Of a DNA stretch of 64,000 bases, positions 51,147 to 59,941 are shown piece by piece. The notes beneath the pieces were generated by a model. It was not told the origin of the DNA and searched no databases. It saw nothing but the letters and a program-made list of their open reading frames with translations. The stretch spans positions 89,026 to 153,025 of the forward strand of contig NZ_JOHO01000021.1 in assembly GCF_000719705.1 (NCBI RefSeq), in the 5' to 3' direction. Position 1 is the first letter of the stretch, and the number at the start of each line of letters is the position of its first letter. This DNA is from Streptomyces sp. NRRL S-350 (lineage in GTDB: Bacteria > Actinomycetota > Actinomycetes > Streptomycetales > Streptomycetaceae). The position numbers and the translations under genes were made by a program.

Positions 51147-51686
51147 GTGATCATTCACAAGAAGCTGGCCGCAGTCGCGACCGCGGCAGCAGCCCTCGCC
51201 ATCGGTGCCACGGGCTCGGCAGCCGCCCAGACCACCGAACACACCGCTCACCATGTGAACTGGGGCCAGGGCCGGGCGCCCGGCGCCCAGACGGCCGCCG
51301 TCAGCGCCGCCCCCACCAGCGCCGGAGCCGCCCTCGCCACCGACGTCTCCTGCGGCGATTACCAGGGCGGCGGCAGTGGCTCGCCGTGGTACGGCTGGCA
51401 ACTCAAGCCCTGCATCTACAAGGAGCCCGACGGTGGCTACCTCAGCACCGTCTCCGCGGTCGGCGGCAGCACCGACGTGCGCCTCTACACCGGCGTCTAC
51501 GACTCCTGCAACGGCGTCACCTATGGAATCAACGGCGATTCGTCGCAGAACCATGCTTACCCGACGTACGGCTGGACGGCCGGCTCCGAGGTCTACATCA
51601 ACTGCCCCACCGGCCTGTGGGGCATTGCGCGGCTGACCGACTCCGGGAACGGCTCCCCGTGGACTTGGTCGACACGCATCAACTAG
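51147..51686 (+). CDS. Small secreted protein
   Basis: A 179-residue protein from GTG 51147 with GAAAGGA upstream. The Sec signal (HKKLAAVATAAAALAIGATG) ends near SAAAQ. The mature part has four Cys (VSCGDYQGG, LKPCIYKEP, YDSCNGVTYG, YINCPTG), probably two disulfides, and is Gly/Ser/Tyr-rich. The function is not recognised. It is probably controlled by the divergent ArsR-type protein. Confidence 0.82.
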   Translation: MIIHKKLAAVATAAAALAIGATGSAAAQTTEHTAHHVNWGQGRAPGAQTAAVSAAPTSAGAALATDVSCGDYQGGGSGSPWYGWQLKPCIYKEPDGGYLSTVSAVGGSTDVRLYTGVYDSCNGVTYGINGDSSQNHAYPTYGWTAGSEVYINCPTGLWGIARLTDSGNGSPWTWSTRIN

Positions 51687-51778
51687 GGTCCCGCGCCAGG
51701 AATTCGTCCAAGACATGAGGCGAGTCGTTCGGGGATCTCGTCGGCGGTCTTGCTGAGGCCAGGGCTGCTTCTTGGGGG

Positions 51779-52144
51779 GTGAACCCCGTCAGAGTGCGGG
51801 AGACGGCCGAGGAGTTCGACCAGGCGGCAGCGGCCGACCCGCAACTTCTCGAGACCTCGGATGGTCAGCACATGCGCCGCATGATCGCGGCAGGATGGCC
51901 GAGCCCACGCCCGGAACAGAGGTGCTCTGCGTGCGTCAACGCCCGCATGATCATCGCCTACCAGGCCGTGGGCTGGCCCATTCCCCATGGCACGTTGTCG
52001 CAACAGCCCACCGTGCGAACCACTCGCGATGCCCTGGAGCGCCGCCTTCATCGGGCAGAGGCCCACGCGGAGCGGCTACGAGCACAACTGACTCGGATCG
52101 ACGAACGAGACAAGAACCCGCAGGGCAGAAGGCGGGATCGCTGA
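51779..52144 (+). CDS. Hypothetical protein with CxxC and coiled coil
   Basis: A 121-residue frame from GTG 51779. It contains RCSACVNARMIIAYQAVGWP and a C-terminal charged helix (ERRLHRAEAHAERLRAQL) that could form a coiled coil. It resembles small proteins found on Streptomyces integrative elements, but no family name can be given. Confidence 0.6.
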   Translation: MNPVRVRETAEEFDQAAAADPQLLETSDGQHMRRMIAAGWPSPRPEQRCSACVNARMIIAYQAVGWPIPHGTLSQQPTVRTTRDALERRLHRAEAHAERLRAQLTRIDERDKNPQGRRRDR

Positions 52145-52557
52145 AGGTGGGGTGGCCTGGACGGTTCGGCGGATCAGGTGTCGTGGTTGCGGAGGAGGGG
52201 CTCATCCTTGGCCGCCGGCTCGCCCACCACCGGCAGGACGGTCACGTTCGTCAGGACCGGTGAACCTCGCCACCCCCATCAAGGTCACGTACGGCCGGTG
52301 AGTTCCGCCCGCAGGGCCGGTGAGTTTCGCCTCGCTGAAACTCACCATCGCAGGTCAGGGCATGTGCGATCCCCGTCGCACCCTGCGGACCCTCGCCCGT
52401 CCGGCGGCCCTGCGGAACGGCCGCCGGTCGCAGCGCTGCATGCTGTTCCCCTGGTCCCGGTAGCTTGTCCCCGCGACCGGCCGCCGGATTTCGACCCGCT
52501 GGCAGCTGCCCGAGGCGAAACCCGTCCGGGGCGCTGACGGCGGCTACGATCCCGCCT
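52145..52557. other. Intergenic region with IS-end-like repeats
   Basis: There is no gene. CCGGTGAacctCGCC (from 52257), GCCGGTGAGTTCCGCC (from 52295) and GCCGGTGAGTTTCGCC (from 52317) are three similar repeats. GGTGAGTTTC and GAAACTCACC (52319-52346) form a perfect 10-bp hairpin. Repeated short motifs at an edge recall transposase-binding repeats of IS21-type ends. Confidence 0.45.
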
Positions 52558-53685
52558 ATGGACAGCGCCCCGCCGAACGCCGCCACCGACCAGCCGGCCG
52601 ACGGTGCAGGCCAGGCCCGGGTATGCGCGCGGCCCGACTGCTCGAACCCGGCACTCAAGGGCCCCACCGGACGGCTGAGCACCTACTGCTCCCGCTCGTG
52701 CCGCGGCAAGGTCGACCGCGCCAAGGCCAAAGCCCGCGAAGCAGCGGCGGCCGAGGCTGCTGCACCCGCCGCCGCTGCACGGGGCCTTGCTGCACCCGAG
52801 CCGGCTGCTGCACCCACTGCTGCTGCGCCGGACCTTGCTGCATCGGCTGCTGCTGCACTCGCGGCCGCCGTCCCGGCCGACAACGACCTCGACCGTTGGG
52901 GCGAGGACGGCCGCTACCTGCTCAGCCTGGCCGACGCGCTGCGCCGCAAGCTCACCCGGTTCCTGGAGGAGACGGAGAACGGCGACCCGGTCGCAGCCTT
53001 CAAGGAGCTGACGCTCACGCTGCCCGGCTACAGTTCCCGCGTCTTCGCCACTGCGCAGGACATCCGGGACAAGGCACGCTGGCCCGATCTCACCGAGAAC
53101 GAGCGGATCAACCGGCGCGTGGCCGAGCGGACCGACCTGTGGGGCGACGACGCCGGCCGGGCCGACGACGACCAGGGCCAGAACCAGGGCCAGGACCAGG
53201 ACCAGGACCAGGACGACGATGGTTCCGCCTCGCGGGGCGAAACCGCGGCCGCAGACGAGGAGCAGGAGCAGCTTGTCCCGGCAGAGCCGGCCGCCGCCGA
53301 ACCGGCCCCGCCAGTCGTGCTCCCCCGCCGGCAGGACGACGACCCGCTGCGCCCGCCGCCGGAGCCGTACCTGCGCGGCCTGGACCGCTACGACCTGATC
53401 CGCAATGCCAGCACGTTCCTCGGCTCCGGATGGGACCTGGTCGGCTGGAGCTGGGCCCCCGACCTCTTCTTCGTCCGCAAGGACGGCCGCGCGCTCGGCT
53501 GGATCGAGTACGGCGCGGCCCGCGTGAACGGCTGGGCCGTGCTGGTCGGCGGCACCTTCCTGGTCGACTCCAACGCTCCCGACTACCCGCTCGCCTGCGA
53601 CACCGCCGACGACGCGGCCCTCCTCGTCTGCCAGGCCCTGGAGCAGGGCCTGATCGACGCGGCCGGCCTCGTCCGCCGGCCGTGA
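52558..53685 (+). CDS. Zn-ribbon hypothetical protein, mobile-element type
   Basis: A 375-residue protein from MDSAPPNAATDQ. The N-terminal Cys cluster VCARPDCSNPALKGPTGRLS and YCSRSC is a probable zinc ribbon, followed by an Ala-rich coiled region. A helical middle (GRYLLSLADALRRKLTRFLE) leads to an acidic Gln/Asp repeat (about residues 200-225) and a folded C-terminal domain (WDLVGWSWAPDLFFVRKDGR). Similar proteins occur on Streptomyces integrative elements. Function unknown. Confidence 0.75.
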   Translation: MDSAPPNAATDQPADGAGQARVCARPDCSNPALKGPTGRLSTYCSRSCRGKVDRAKAKAREAAAAEAAAPAAAARGLAAPEPAAAPTAAAPDLAASAAAALAAAVPADNDLDRWGEDGRYLLSLADALRRKLTRFLEETENGDPVAAFKELTLTLPGYSSRVFATAQDIRDKARWPDLTENERINRRVAERTDLWGDDAGRADDDQGQNQGQDQDQDQDDDGSASRGETAAADEEQEQLVPAEPAAAEPAPPVVLPRRQDDDPLRPPPEPYLRGLDRYDLIRNASTFLGSGWDLVGWSWAPDLFFVRKDGRALGWIEYGAARVNGWAVLVGGTFLVDSNAPDYPLACDTADDAALLVCQALEQGLIDAAGLVRRP

Positions 53686-54213
53686 CTGGTCGCTCCGGAA
53701 GCTGCCCCTGAGGTTCGTCGAGATACCCCCCGGAACCTTGATGACCGCGTCGACCAGGACGGCGCCGAGCCCGCCGCGCCGTCCAGGAGCCGATCGCCGT
53801 GGAATTGGCCGCGCTGAACACCCCCTGCTGTGCCGCGCGCTGTTCCCGCACGGCCGGGTGGTGCTGGTCTACGATCCGCGGCGGCGGTCGCGGGCGGCCT
53901 GCTCCGTCTCAGCACCCGTCAGGTGTCGCGGCCGCCTCGAAGTGAAGCCCGGTTAGGGCTTTGGGCCGTCGAATGCCTCGCCGGCCACTGTGGCAGACGG
54001 TGCGGGCGGCGGTGGCCACGACCGGTCGGTGTCCCCCTTCCCGTGCCAGGGCTTCGGCGTGGTCGGCGGGCGTCCGTTTCGTGATCGCTTGAGCTGAGGG
54101 GAGCGCAAACGGGCGGTTCCTGCCCCGTGTCCGGCGCGCCTCGGTGGCCTCGCGTCTCCCGGCACCGTCGGTCGGGTGGAGCAGGCCGACGCCGCTGGGG
54201 GATGATCCCCTGC
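53686..54213. other. Intergenic region
   Basis: No believable gene is present. Short coding-like scraps such as LLCRALFPHGRVVLVYDPRR on the plus strand near 53820-53880 suggest decayed sequence; no family could be named. Confidence 0.4.
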
Positions 54214-54927
54214 GTGACTGAAGAGGAAGGCACAGGCGCGGACGACGCTCGTGGATGGGATGAGCGACTGGGTTGGGCGTTCGGACTGATATCGGACAAT
54301 CCGGCTGCAAGAGCCGCGGCGCTGGAGCGTCTGGCTGAGGCCCAGGGGAAGGTCGCGGACGCGCTCGGCCGGTTCAACGAGGTGTGGCTGCTGACGAGGC
54401 CTCTGGGGGTGGACGGGCAGTACGGGGCGCCGGCCCTTCGGCGGGCGTGCCAGAAGTATCAGCAAGCCCAGCGGGGTTCGCTGCCGGATGGAGTGTGGGG
54501 GAGGCCTCTGAGCGGAGACGTCGCGAAGTGGCCGGGGCTGCCCTATGCGCTGCTCTTCCTGGAGTGGGAGGCGAGGTACCCGCAGGAGTGGACCCGGCAT
54601 GCGAAGTCGTGGGGTACGAAGCAGAGCCTGATCCGGGACCTGGCCCGCGCCCAGCAGGACGAGGCGGTCAAGGAGAAGCTCACCGACCTGGTCGAGATCG
54701 TCGTCCGCCGTGCGTATCGCTGCAAAGACCGCGAATACGTGCGGGTGGCCCGGGCCGTGGACAGCGCCGACCTGCGCGGCAGGCTTGGTCGTGCCGTCGA
54801 TTCGGACAGCCCGTGGGCCCGGTGCCAGGCCGGGTACGTGCTCCGGCTCCTTGAGCACCCCGATCTGCCGAATACCCGTCACGTCTGGCGGGACTGGGTG
54901 GCGGGCAGGGCTGCGACGTTGATTTGA
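54214..54927 (+). CDS. Hypothetical helical protein
   Basis: A 237-residue protein from GTG 54214 with GGGGGA upstream. It is helix-rich with many Arg/Asp/Trp residues (RLGWAFGLISDNPAARAAAL, WPGLPYALLFLEWEARYPQE, SPWARCQAGYVLRLLEHPD). There is no signal peptide or membrane segment. It reads as an intact gene, but no family was recognised. Confidence 0.7.
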   Translation: MTEEEGTGADDARGWDERLGWAFGLISDNPAARAAALERLAEAQGKVADALGRFNEVWLLTRPLGVDGQYGAPALRRACQKYQQAQRGSLPDGVWGRPLSGDVAKWPGLPYALLFLEWEARYPQEWTRHAKSWGTKQSLIRDLARAQQDEAVKEKLTDLVEIVVRRAYRCKDREYVRVARAVDSADLRGRLGRAVDSDSPWARCQAGYVLRLLEHPDLPNTRHVWRDWVAGRAATLI

Positions 54928-55262
54928 CCGGGGGCGGTAGCGGGACGGTTCCCGTGATCATGGAGTGCTCTACGCCCCGTGACCTGTCTGGACGTCGTGC
55001 CCGTCGCCGACGAACTCCTCGCCAGTGGTGCTCTCGACGGGGCCCGTACGATTCCGGCCCGCAAGGTCCACCTCAAGGAGTTCCTCCGCAAGCGCTCCGG
55101 AGGCCAGTTTCCGGCTCGATACCGCCGCGGTCGCCGCACCGGAACGGTGAACCGGCCCGGGGCCTGTCCGAGCGTTCCTGCACCCGGCGGCCGGCTCCTG
55201 GTCGATGATGTGATCTGTCCTGCGAGCGGGTGAGCGGGTCGCAGGGGGGAAGGGGACCGCGT
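54928..55262. other. Intergenic region
   Basis: A frame near 54979 (CLDVVPVADELLASGALDGA, then RKVHLKEFLRKR) has coding-like composition for about 45 codons but then dissolves. It is probably a gene scrap. Nothing else was recognised. Confidence 0.35.
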
Positions 55263-55664
55263 GTGGAGATGATCGGCAGCACCGGGTCACAGGGCATGCC
55301 GTGGCCGGAGTTGCTGCCCGACCGCAGTCCGGTCCTGGTCCTGCCTGCGCACCCGGCCCGGCCGCTGGTCCTCGAAGACGGCTGGACGGACCGCGACACC
55401 GCCCGCTGCCACCCGGCAGGCCCGCAGCCCGGGTGGTCCGCCGTCATGGCCGACGCCCGACTGATCATCCACCGCCCGGACGGAGCGACCTGGTTCGACG
55501 GCGAGATCGCCGCCACCCGCGAGTGGCGCCGCCGGATCCGCGAGCAGCGCACCCTGCTGCTGATCACCGGCGCCTTCACCGGCGTCTTCGACTTCCCGGA
55601 CGCCGCCGCGACCGGCCGGCTCCTCCTGCTCACCACCCCGATCCGGCTGGCTGCCGGCTCCTGA
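55263..55664 (+). CDS. Hypothetical protein, 133 residues
   Basis: A frame from GTG 55263, with AAGGGG about eight bases upstream. The N-terminal part is Pro-rich (SPVLVLPAHPARPLVLED); the C-terminal part has ADARLIIHRPDGATWFDG and then RTLLLITGAFTGVFDFPDAA. It has the look of a small plasmid- or ICE-encoded protein, and a remnant of another such gene follows. No function assigned. Confidence 0.55.
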   Translation: MEMIGSTGSQGMPWPELLPDRSPVLVLPAHPARPLVLEDGWTDRDTARCHPAGPQPGWSAVMADARLIIHRPDGATWFDGEIAATREWRRRIREQRTLLLITGAFTGVFDFPDAAATGRLLLLTTPIRLAAGS

Positions 55665-55693
55665 CACCGGCCCCGCTGCCCAGGCACCGGCGG

Positions 55694-56085
55694 GTGGAGG
55701 AACGGCTGTCGGCCGGGCGGCTCCGTCTGCGGGGCCACCACTGGAAGGACACTGAGGAGTACGCCCGGCTGCGCCGTCTCGGCGTGCTCGACGACTATGC
55801 GGGCCGCCAGATCGAGCGGGCCCACGGCCGGGCGATCGCCATGCTGGACGACCGCGCCGAGGCCGTTCGCCGCCGGCTGGCCGACCTGGGCACCGGACCC
55901 GGCTTGGACGCTGCCGACGCTGCCGCCCGGCGCCGACGGAACGGCCACGGCGGCGACCGCGTACTGGCCATGACGAGCGGCGGCACGGTGAGCGAGCCGG
56001 TCCGGGTGCGGGTGTGCGCGGTCCTGGTCCACGGCGGCCGCGTCTGCCTGATCCGCCGCCAGCGGGAAGCCGGCCTCCAGCACTC
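55694..56085 (+). pseudogene. Truncated protein ending in a NUDIX start
   Basis: From GTG 55694 the frame reads EERLSAGRLRLRGHHWKDTE, YARLRRLGVLDDY and further helices. From about 55970 it reads MTSGGTVSEPVRVRVCAVLV and HGGRVCLIRRQREAG, the first strand pair of a NUDIX hydrolase. The NUDIX box is never reached: the sequence jumps at about 56085 into unrelated coding DNA. So a small gene and a deleted NUDIX gene are abutted. Confidence 0.5.
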
Positions 56086-56090
56086 ACGCC

Positions 56091-56464
56091 GACGCCGACC
56101 ACGAGTCCACCTTCGCCTTCGCGGCCGACCGCCCCGCCGAGTGGCAGCGCGTCCACGACCACACCGCCGCCACTCGCGTCGAGCGCTACGACCCCGACCA
56201 CGACACCGCCCTTCAGCACGCGCTGCGCCGTGAGCGCCACCGCCAGGACGTCGCCGCCTGCGCCCGCGAAACCGCCCACCAGGCTCGACAGACCACAGAC
56301 GCTGCCCGCCGCAGCCTCGCTGGCGCCGGGGCCCAGCCCCTCTACACCGCCCTCGACCGCGCCGGCCTCCACCCGCTCACCGACGACGACCACCAGGCCG
56401 TCTGCGACCTCCCCCGCCGGCCAGGTCGGTTCCCAGGGGGAAGTACTGTCGCAGCAGACCGTTG
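56091..56464 (+). pseudogene. Start-less coding fragment of a mobile-element protein
   Basis: An open frame without a start codon reads DADHESTFAFAADRPAEWQR, then long charged helices (ALQHALRRERHRQDVAACAR) and AQPLYTALDRAGLHPLTDDD. The composition is clearly coding. It has been fused by deletion to the NUDIX scrap upstream and is interrupted by an IS30 relic at its end. Confidence 0.5.
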
Positions 56465-56660
56465 AGCCGCGCTGCCAGGGGTTGGCCGGGTCGCAGAAGT
56501 AGACCGAGGCGCCGGTGGCAACGGTGAACAGGGCGTGGGCGGCCGTCCAGGCACCCTCATCCCGGGTGAGCGAGCGCACCACGCGGCCGGGCAGGGTCCT
56601 GCACGGTCTCCACGAGGGCATCGCGCACATGCTCGGCGGTGGGGCCGATCCGCACCGCTC
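56418..56660 (-). pseudogene. IS30-family transposase fragment
   Basis: Read leftwards: RDALVETVQ, then LPGRVVRSLTRDEGAW, FTVATGASVYFCDPANPWQR and, after losing the NENT codons and shifting frame, NGLLRQYFPLGTDL. This is the catalytic core of an IS30 transposase (the normal motif is FCDPxxPWQRGxNENTNGLLRQY). Both ends are missing. Confidence 0.75.
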
Positions 56661-56775
56661 CACCGCGCTTGGGTGCCGGGCTTCCCGTTCGACCTCGGCC
56701 GGCTCGGTGGCTGCCTCGGGGCCGTTCGCAGTAAGGACAGCTGCGTGACCTGCTCGTCCGTCGGACGCTGGTGGT

Positions 56776-57192
56776 ATGACTCGACGCCTTGCCGCCGGAA
56801 CGGCCTCAGTTGCCCTGCTCCTCAGCTTCTCCAGTGCCGCCACGGCGCACGCCGCAGCCCAGGCCATGACGACACCCGTCCAGTCCACGCCCAGGACGGT
56901 GGGCGTGGACTGCTTCTTCGTCGAAAGGGGCAGCACCCCGAAGCACTTCTCCGTTGCGGTCGCTGATGATTTGGCCATTACTCAGGTCGACCTGATGGAG
57001 CACACCAGCGGGTCCTGGACCCCGATGCATGAGTCGGATCAGTCCGTGGGCTTGAGCTGGACTCTGGACTCCAACCATCCCCTCGTCCCGCCCTTCAGCC
57101 TGCGCACATCGGGCCTGGTCACCACCACTTACAGGGACGTCATCCCCGGGAACTGGGCACCTGGCGGGCTCTACTGCGGTACCGGAAGGTGA
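56776..57192 (+). CDS. Small secreted protein
   Basis: A 138-residue protein. The signal peptide MTRRLAAGTASVALLLSFSS runs to a likely cleavage after TAHA. The mature part has two Cys (GVDCFFVERG and GLYCGTGR), suggesting one disulfide, with beta-rich sequence between (KHFSVAVADDLAITQVDLME). No family was recognised. It reads as intact among relics. Confidence 0.75.
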   Translation: MTRRLAAGTASVALLLSFSSAATAHAAAQAMTTPVQSTPRTVGVDCFFVERGSTPKHFSVAVADDLAITQVDLMEHTSGSWTPMHESDQSVGLSWTLDSNHPLVPPFSLRTSGLVTTTYRDVIPGNWAPGGLYCGTGR

Positions 57193-57885
57193 CGTCGAAT
57201 TCGCACGTACCCAGACCCCCCGCCCCACACCGCCGCACCGCACGCCGAGCCACCCGCACCCACCGCCGCTGCGCCCGGGCGACCAGGTGGCCAAGCTGGA
57301 CGGCCTGGACGAGCTGTGGCGCCTGGAGCCGGACTGGAACAGGTCGTACCGGCGCCTGCTCGCCTCCCTCGCCGCCGGCGGCACCCTGGACGGCCCGGCC
57401 GACCGCACCGGCCTCGGTGACGACCCCACCTCTTCCGGCGCTTTCGGCGCATTGCCGCAGCTCATCGGCCCTTTTCGGGCGGCCGGAAATCCCGACAACC
57501 CCTTCTGTCCGTCTCTCTGCCCTGGTTGCTGGTGGGTGGTGCGTGGGTGGGTGACGGTGCGGACGGCAGGGGTTCCCACCCTGCGGGGCTGTTGTGATGG
57601 TGAGCGCCCGGCGGAGACCGGACGCCGCTGCGGCCTGCGGCCCCGGGCCCGGCCGGTCCGGGGCCGCAGTGCTCATGGACGGCCCCTGGCGGGGCACCAC
57701 GGCGCTCTGACGTCCCGTCCGGCCCGGTCGGCGTAGGCTCACGCGGCCCGGGAACGGCCCGTCCCGGGCCTCCCGGCGCAACTTCGGATGTAGCTCCCGA
57801 TGTGACTCCTGCTGCACCTCCTGATGTGACTCCTGATGCCAGCACCCCCGCTACCACCATCGAAAGCGAGTACTACGACGCCGAT
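57193..57885. other. Intergenic region with scraps
   Basis: A coding-like scrap (QVAKLDGLDELWRLEPDWNR and SYRRLLASLAAGG, 57280-57400) lacks a start and an end. A short repeat of GATGTGACTCCTG occurs near 57798 and 57825. No complete gene is seen. Confidence 0.4.
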
Positions 57886-57890
57886 GGACG

Positions 57891-58173
57891 GAGGCACTGG
57901 CCCGCCGCCCCGGGGCCGGCCTTTTCTTCCTGGGCCTCGCCCGCAGCCTCACCGCCCTGGGGCGGTCCGAAGAGGCACTACGGATCCTCACCGAGGTCCA
58001 GGCGCACGACCCGGGGGCCGACGAAGGCCCGAGCACCGCTCTGTCCGCCACCGTCACCGCCCAGGTCCTGCTCGGCCTCGACCGGCCGAACGAGGCCGAG
58101 TCCCAGGCCCGCCACGCGGTCGAACTCGCCCGGCGCTATTACCACCCCCACAACCACCGGGCCCTGGAAGGCG
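57891..58173 (+). pseudogene. TPR protein fragment
   Basis: EALARRPGAGLFFLGLARSL, TALGRSEEALRILTEVQAHD and LLGLDRPNEAESQARHAVEL are tetratricopeptide repeats, followed by RRYYHPHNHRALE. There is no start, and the frame ends at the edge of an IS701 relic. It resembles the C-terminal TPRs of large Streptomyces regulatory ATPases. Confidence 0.6.
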
Positions 58174-58215
58174 GCGGATGCCCGGCGTTGAGCTGCGCGT
58201 GCGAGCCACGGAGGC

Positions 58216-58494
58216 GAATAGGGGCTCCACCACGTAGCTGCGCACGTCGTCGCGGACCTGATCGGTATCCCACTTGGCCCTGTCCGGAGTCGTGTCGCCG
58301 GCCCACTCGGCGATGGTCCAGCAGTTCTTGCGCGGCAGGTCGGACAGCAGTCCAAGCGCCAATTTCCTCATCCGGGGCCGTGGCTCGACCCGGGCAAACC
58401 GACCCGTGGCCCGGTCCATGAGGTTGTCGAACGCCTCCTGCCAGCGGTCGAGGTTCTCGTTGGGCGCGGCGGTCACCAGTTGGCCGTCAGAGAC
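58216..58494 (-). pseudogene. IS701-family transposase, N-terminal fragment
   Basis: Read leftwards from a GTG at 58494: DRWQEAFDNLMDRATGRFAR, LALGLLSDLPRKNCWTIAEW, then KWDTDQVRDDVRSYVVEPLF. This is the start of an IS701 transposase. A few residues (the MQHLL region) are deleted and the catalytic DDE part is missing. It abuts the TPR relic. Confidence 0.75.
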
Positions 58495-58505
58495 AGGAGG
58501 TTCTT

Positions 58506-58928
58506 TCACAGGCCCAGCTGGTCCCGCATCGCGTCGGCGTCGCGCAGGGCCCAGTGCTCGACGATTCGGCCGTTGCGGACGCGGACCATGTCCATGCTGA
58601 GGACTTCGTAGCGTCGGCCGGAGTCCGTGTGGACGCCCCGGCTGGTGTATCGGTTGACGGACGTGTCGCCGGAGACGACGTTCTGCTCGATCGTCACCGA
58701 GACGTCGTGGAACGCGCTGCCCGCGCTCATCCGCTCCCACTTCTGTCGCCAGGCTGTGCGTCCCCGGTGATCGCCTTGGGTGCCTCCCCGGTGGTCGACG
58801 ACCTCAGGGTCGATCAGTTCCAGGGCGTCTTCGAGCCTGCCTTCCAGGATTTGCGCGTAGCTCTCGACGATGCGCCGGTGAATCTCTCCCGGTCCTGCGT
58901 GCGTGGTGTCTCTTGCTCCCTGCGGCAT
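58506..58928 (-). CDS. SnoaL-like / ester-cyclase-type protein
   Basis: A 140-residue NTF2-fold protein: RRIVESYAQILEGRLEDALE, LIDPEVVDHRGGTQGDHRG, WRQKWERMSAGSAFHDVSVT and a C-terminal IVEHWALRDADAMRDQLGL, the typical end of ester-cyclase/SnoaL-like enzymes. It is divergent from a TetR regulator, with GGGGA-N2-TCCCC operators between. Its 3' end abuts the IS701 fragment but is intact. Confidence 0.85.
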   Translation of the reverse strand: MPQGARDTTHAGPGEIHRRIVESYAQILEGRLEDALELIDPEVVDHRGGTQGDHRGRTAWRQKWERMSAGSAFHDVSVTIEQNVVSGDTSVNRYTSRGVHTDSGRRYEVLSMDMVRVRNGRIVEHWALRDADAMRDQLGL

Positions 58929-58967
58929 GCGGCATTTCCTCCGGTGGGGACACGTGAGGCAGCAACT

Positions 58968-59022
58968 GGGGAGTTCCCCGCTTGCTGTGTTCGGCTACCG
59001 TAATTGGGGAAGTCCCCGATTA
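58968..59022. promoter_or_regulatory. Two TetR operators
   Basis: GGGGA-GT-TCCCC (58968-58979) and GGGGA-AG-TCCCC (59006-59017) are 38 bp apart. The second is extended by TAATT/GATTA arms to 22 bp. They lie between the divergent SnoaL-like and tetR genes. Confidence 0.75.
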
Positions 59023-59034
59023 ACAAGGAGGGTC

Positions 59035-59649
59035 ATGCCATCGCAGAGCGCCGGACCTGGGCCGCGTTCGGAACCCCAGCGTCGTCGTCGCGCGGACGCT
59101 CAGCGCAACTACGACCTGCTCGTGGCCGCGGCCAGGGACGTCTTCCACGACCACGGCGTCGACGCCCCGCTTGACGACATCGCCCGCCGGGCCGGCGTCG
59201 GCAACGCCACGATGTACCGGCACTTCCCGACGCGTCGCGAACTGATCATCGCCGTCTACTCCGAGGAAGTGGCCGAGCTCTGCGCCCGGAGCCAGTCCCT
59301 ACTGGCCGAGGACCTTCCCGGCGACGCCCTCTTCGACTGGCTTCAGGATTTCATCGCACACGTGGCAGCCAAGCGGGAACTGGCGCTGTCGATCCCTGAT
59401 GACCGCACCGGTCAGCGATCGGCGTTGTTCGACGGCTGGCACCACGCGATGCACACGGCCGCGTCCGCACTGCTGACCCGGGCGCAAAGCGCCGGTACTG
59501 TCCGCGCCGACCTCAACGCATCGGAACTACTTGCCCTGGCCAACGGGATCGCCCTGACCACCACCGACGCCACTCAAGCAGAGCGACTCGTCGTCCTGGT
59601 CAGACAGGGCACGGACACTCCCTCGACACCGGACGACAGCATCCGCTGA
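59035..59649 (+). CDS. TetR-family transcriptional repressor
   Basis: A 204-residue protein from ATG 59035, with AAGGAGG directly upstream. The helix-turn-helix is LLVAAARDVFHDHGVDAPLD, DIARRAGVGNATMYRHFPTR. The C-terminal domain has the WHHAMHTAASALLTRAQSAG helix of the TetR_C group common in Streptomyces. It likely represses itself and the divergent SnoaL-like gene. Confidence 0.92.
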   Translation: MPSQSAGPGPRSEPQRRRRADAQRNYDLLVAAARDVFHDHGVDAPLDDIARRAGVGNATMYRHFPTRRELIIAVYSEEVAELCARSQSLLAEDLPGDALFDWLQDFIAHVAAKRELALSIPDDRTGQRSALFDGWHHAMHTAASALLTRAQSAGTVRADLNASELLALANGIALTTTDATQAERLVVLVRQGTDTPSTPDDSIR

Positions 59650-59941
59650 AAGTGGCAAGCACGACGCCGACTTCCGCTGCATGCTCGAAACACGCTCTCT
59701 GGACCGCTCCTGCAAGCCGCTCAGGCATGAAGATCACGATCTACGACCGGAGTGTCAGGTGCCGTGTCGCCATGCGGGCCGCCATGGGTGAGCGGCTGCT
59801 CGGTGTGCCCTGTCCGGGAGACGCTGCGGGCCTCGCCGGATGTCTTCGCCTATGCGTGTCCGGCGCGCTCCGCTGGACGTTCCGGATGGGCCTGCCGGCG
59901 CAGCCGGCGGGTTGCCGTGGGTTCCGGGTGGGTTTCCGGGG

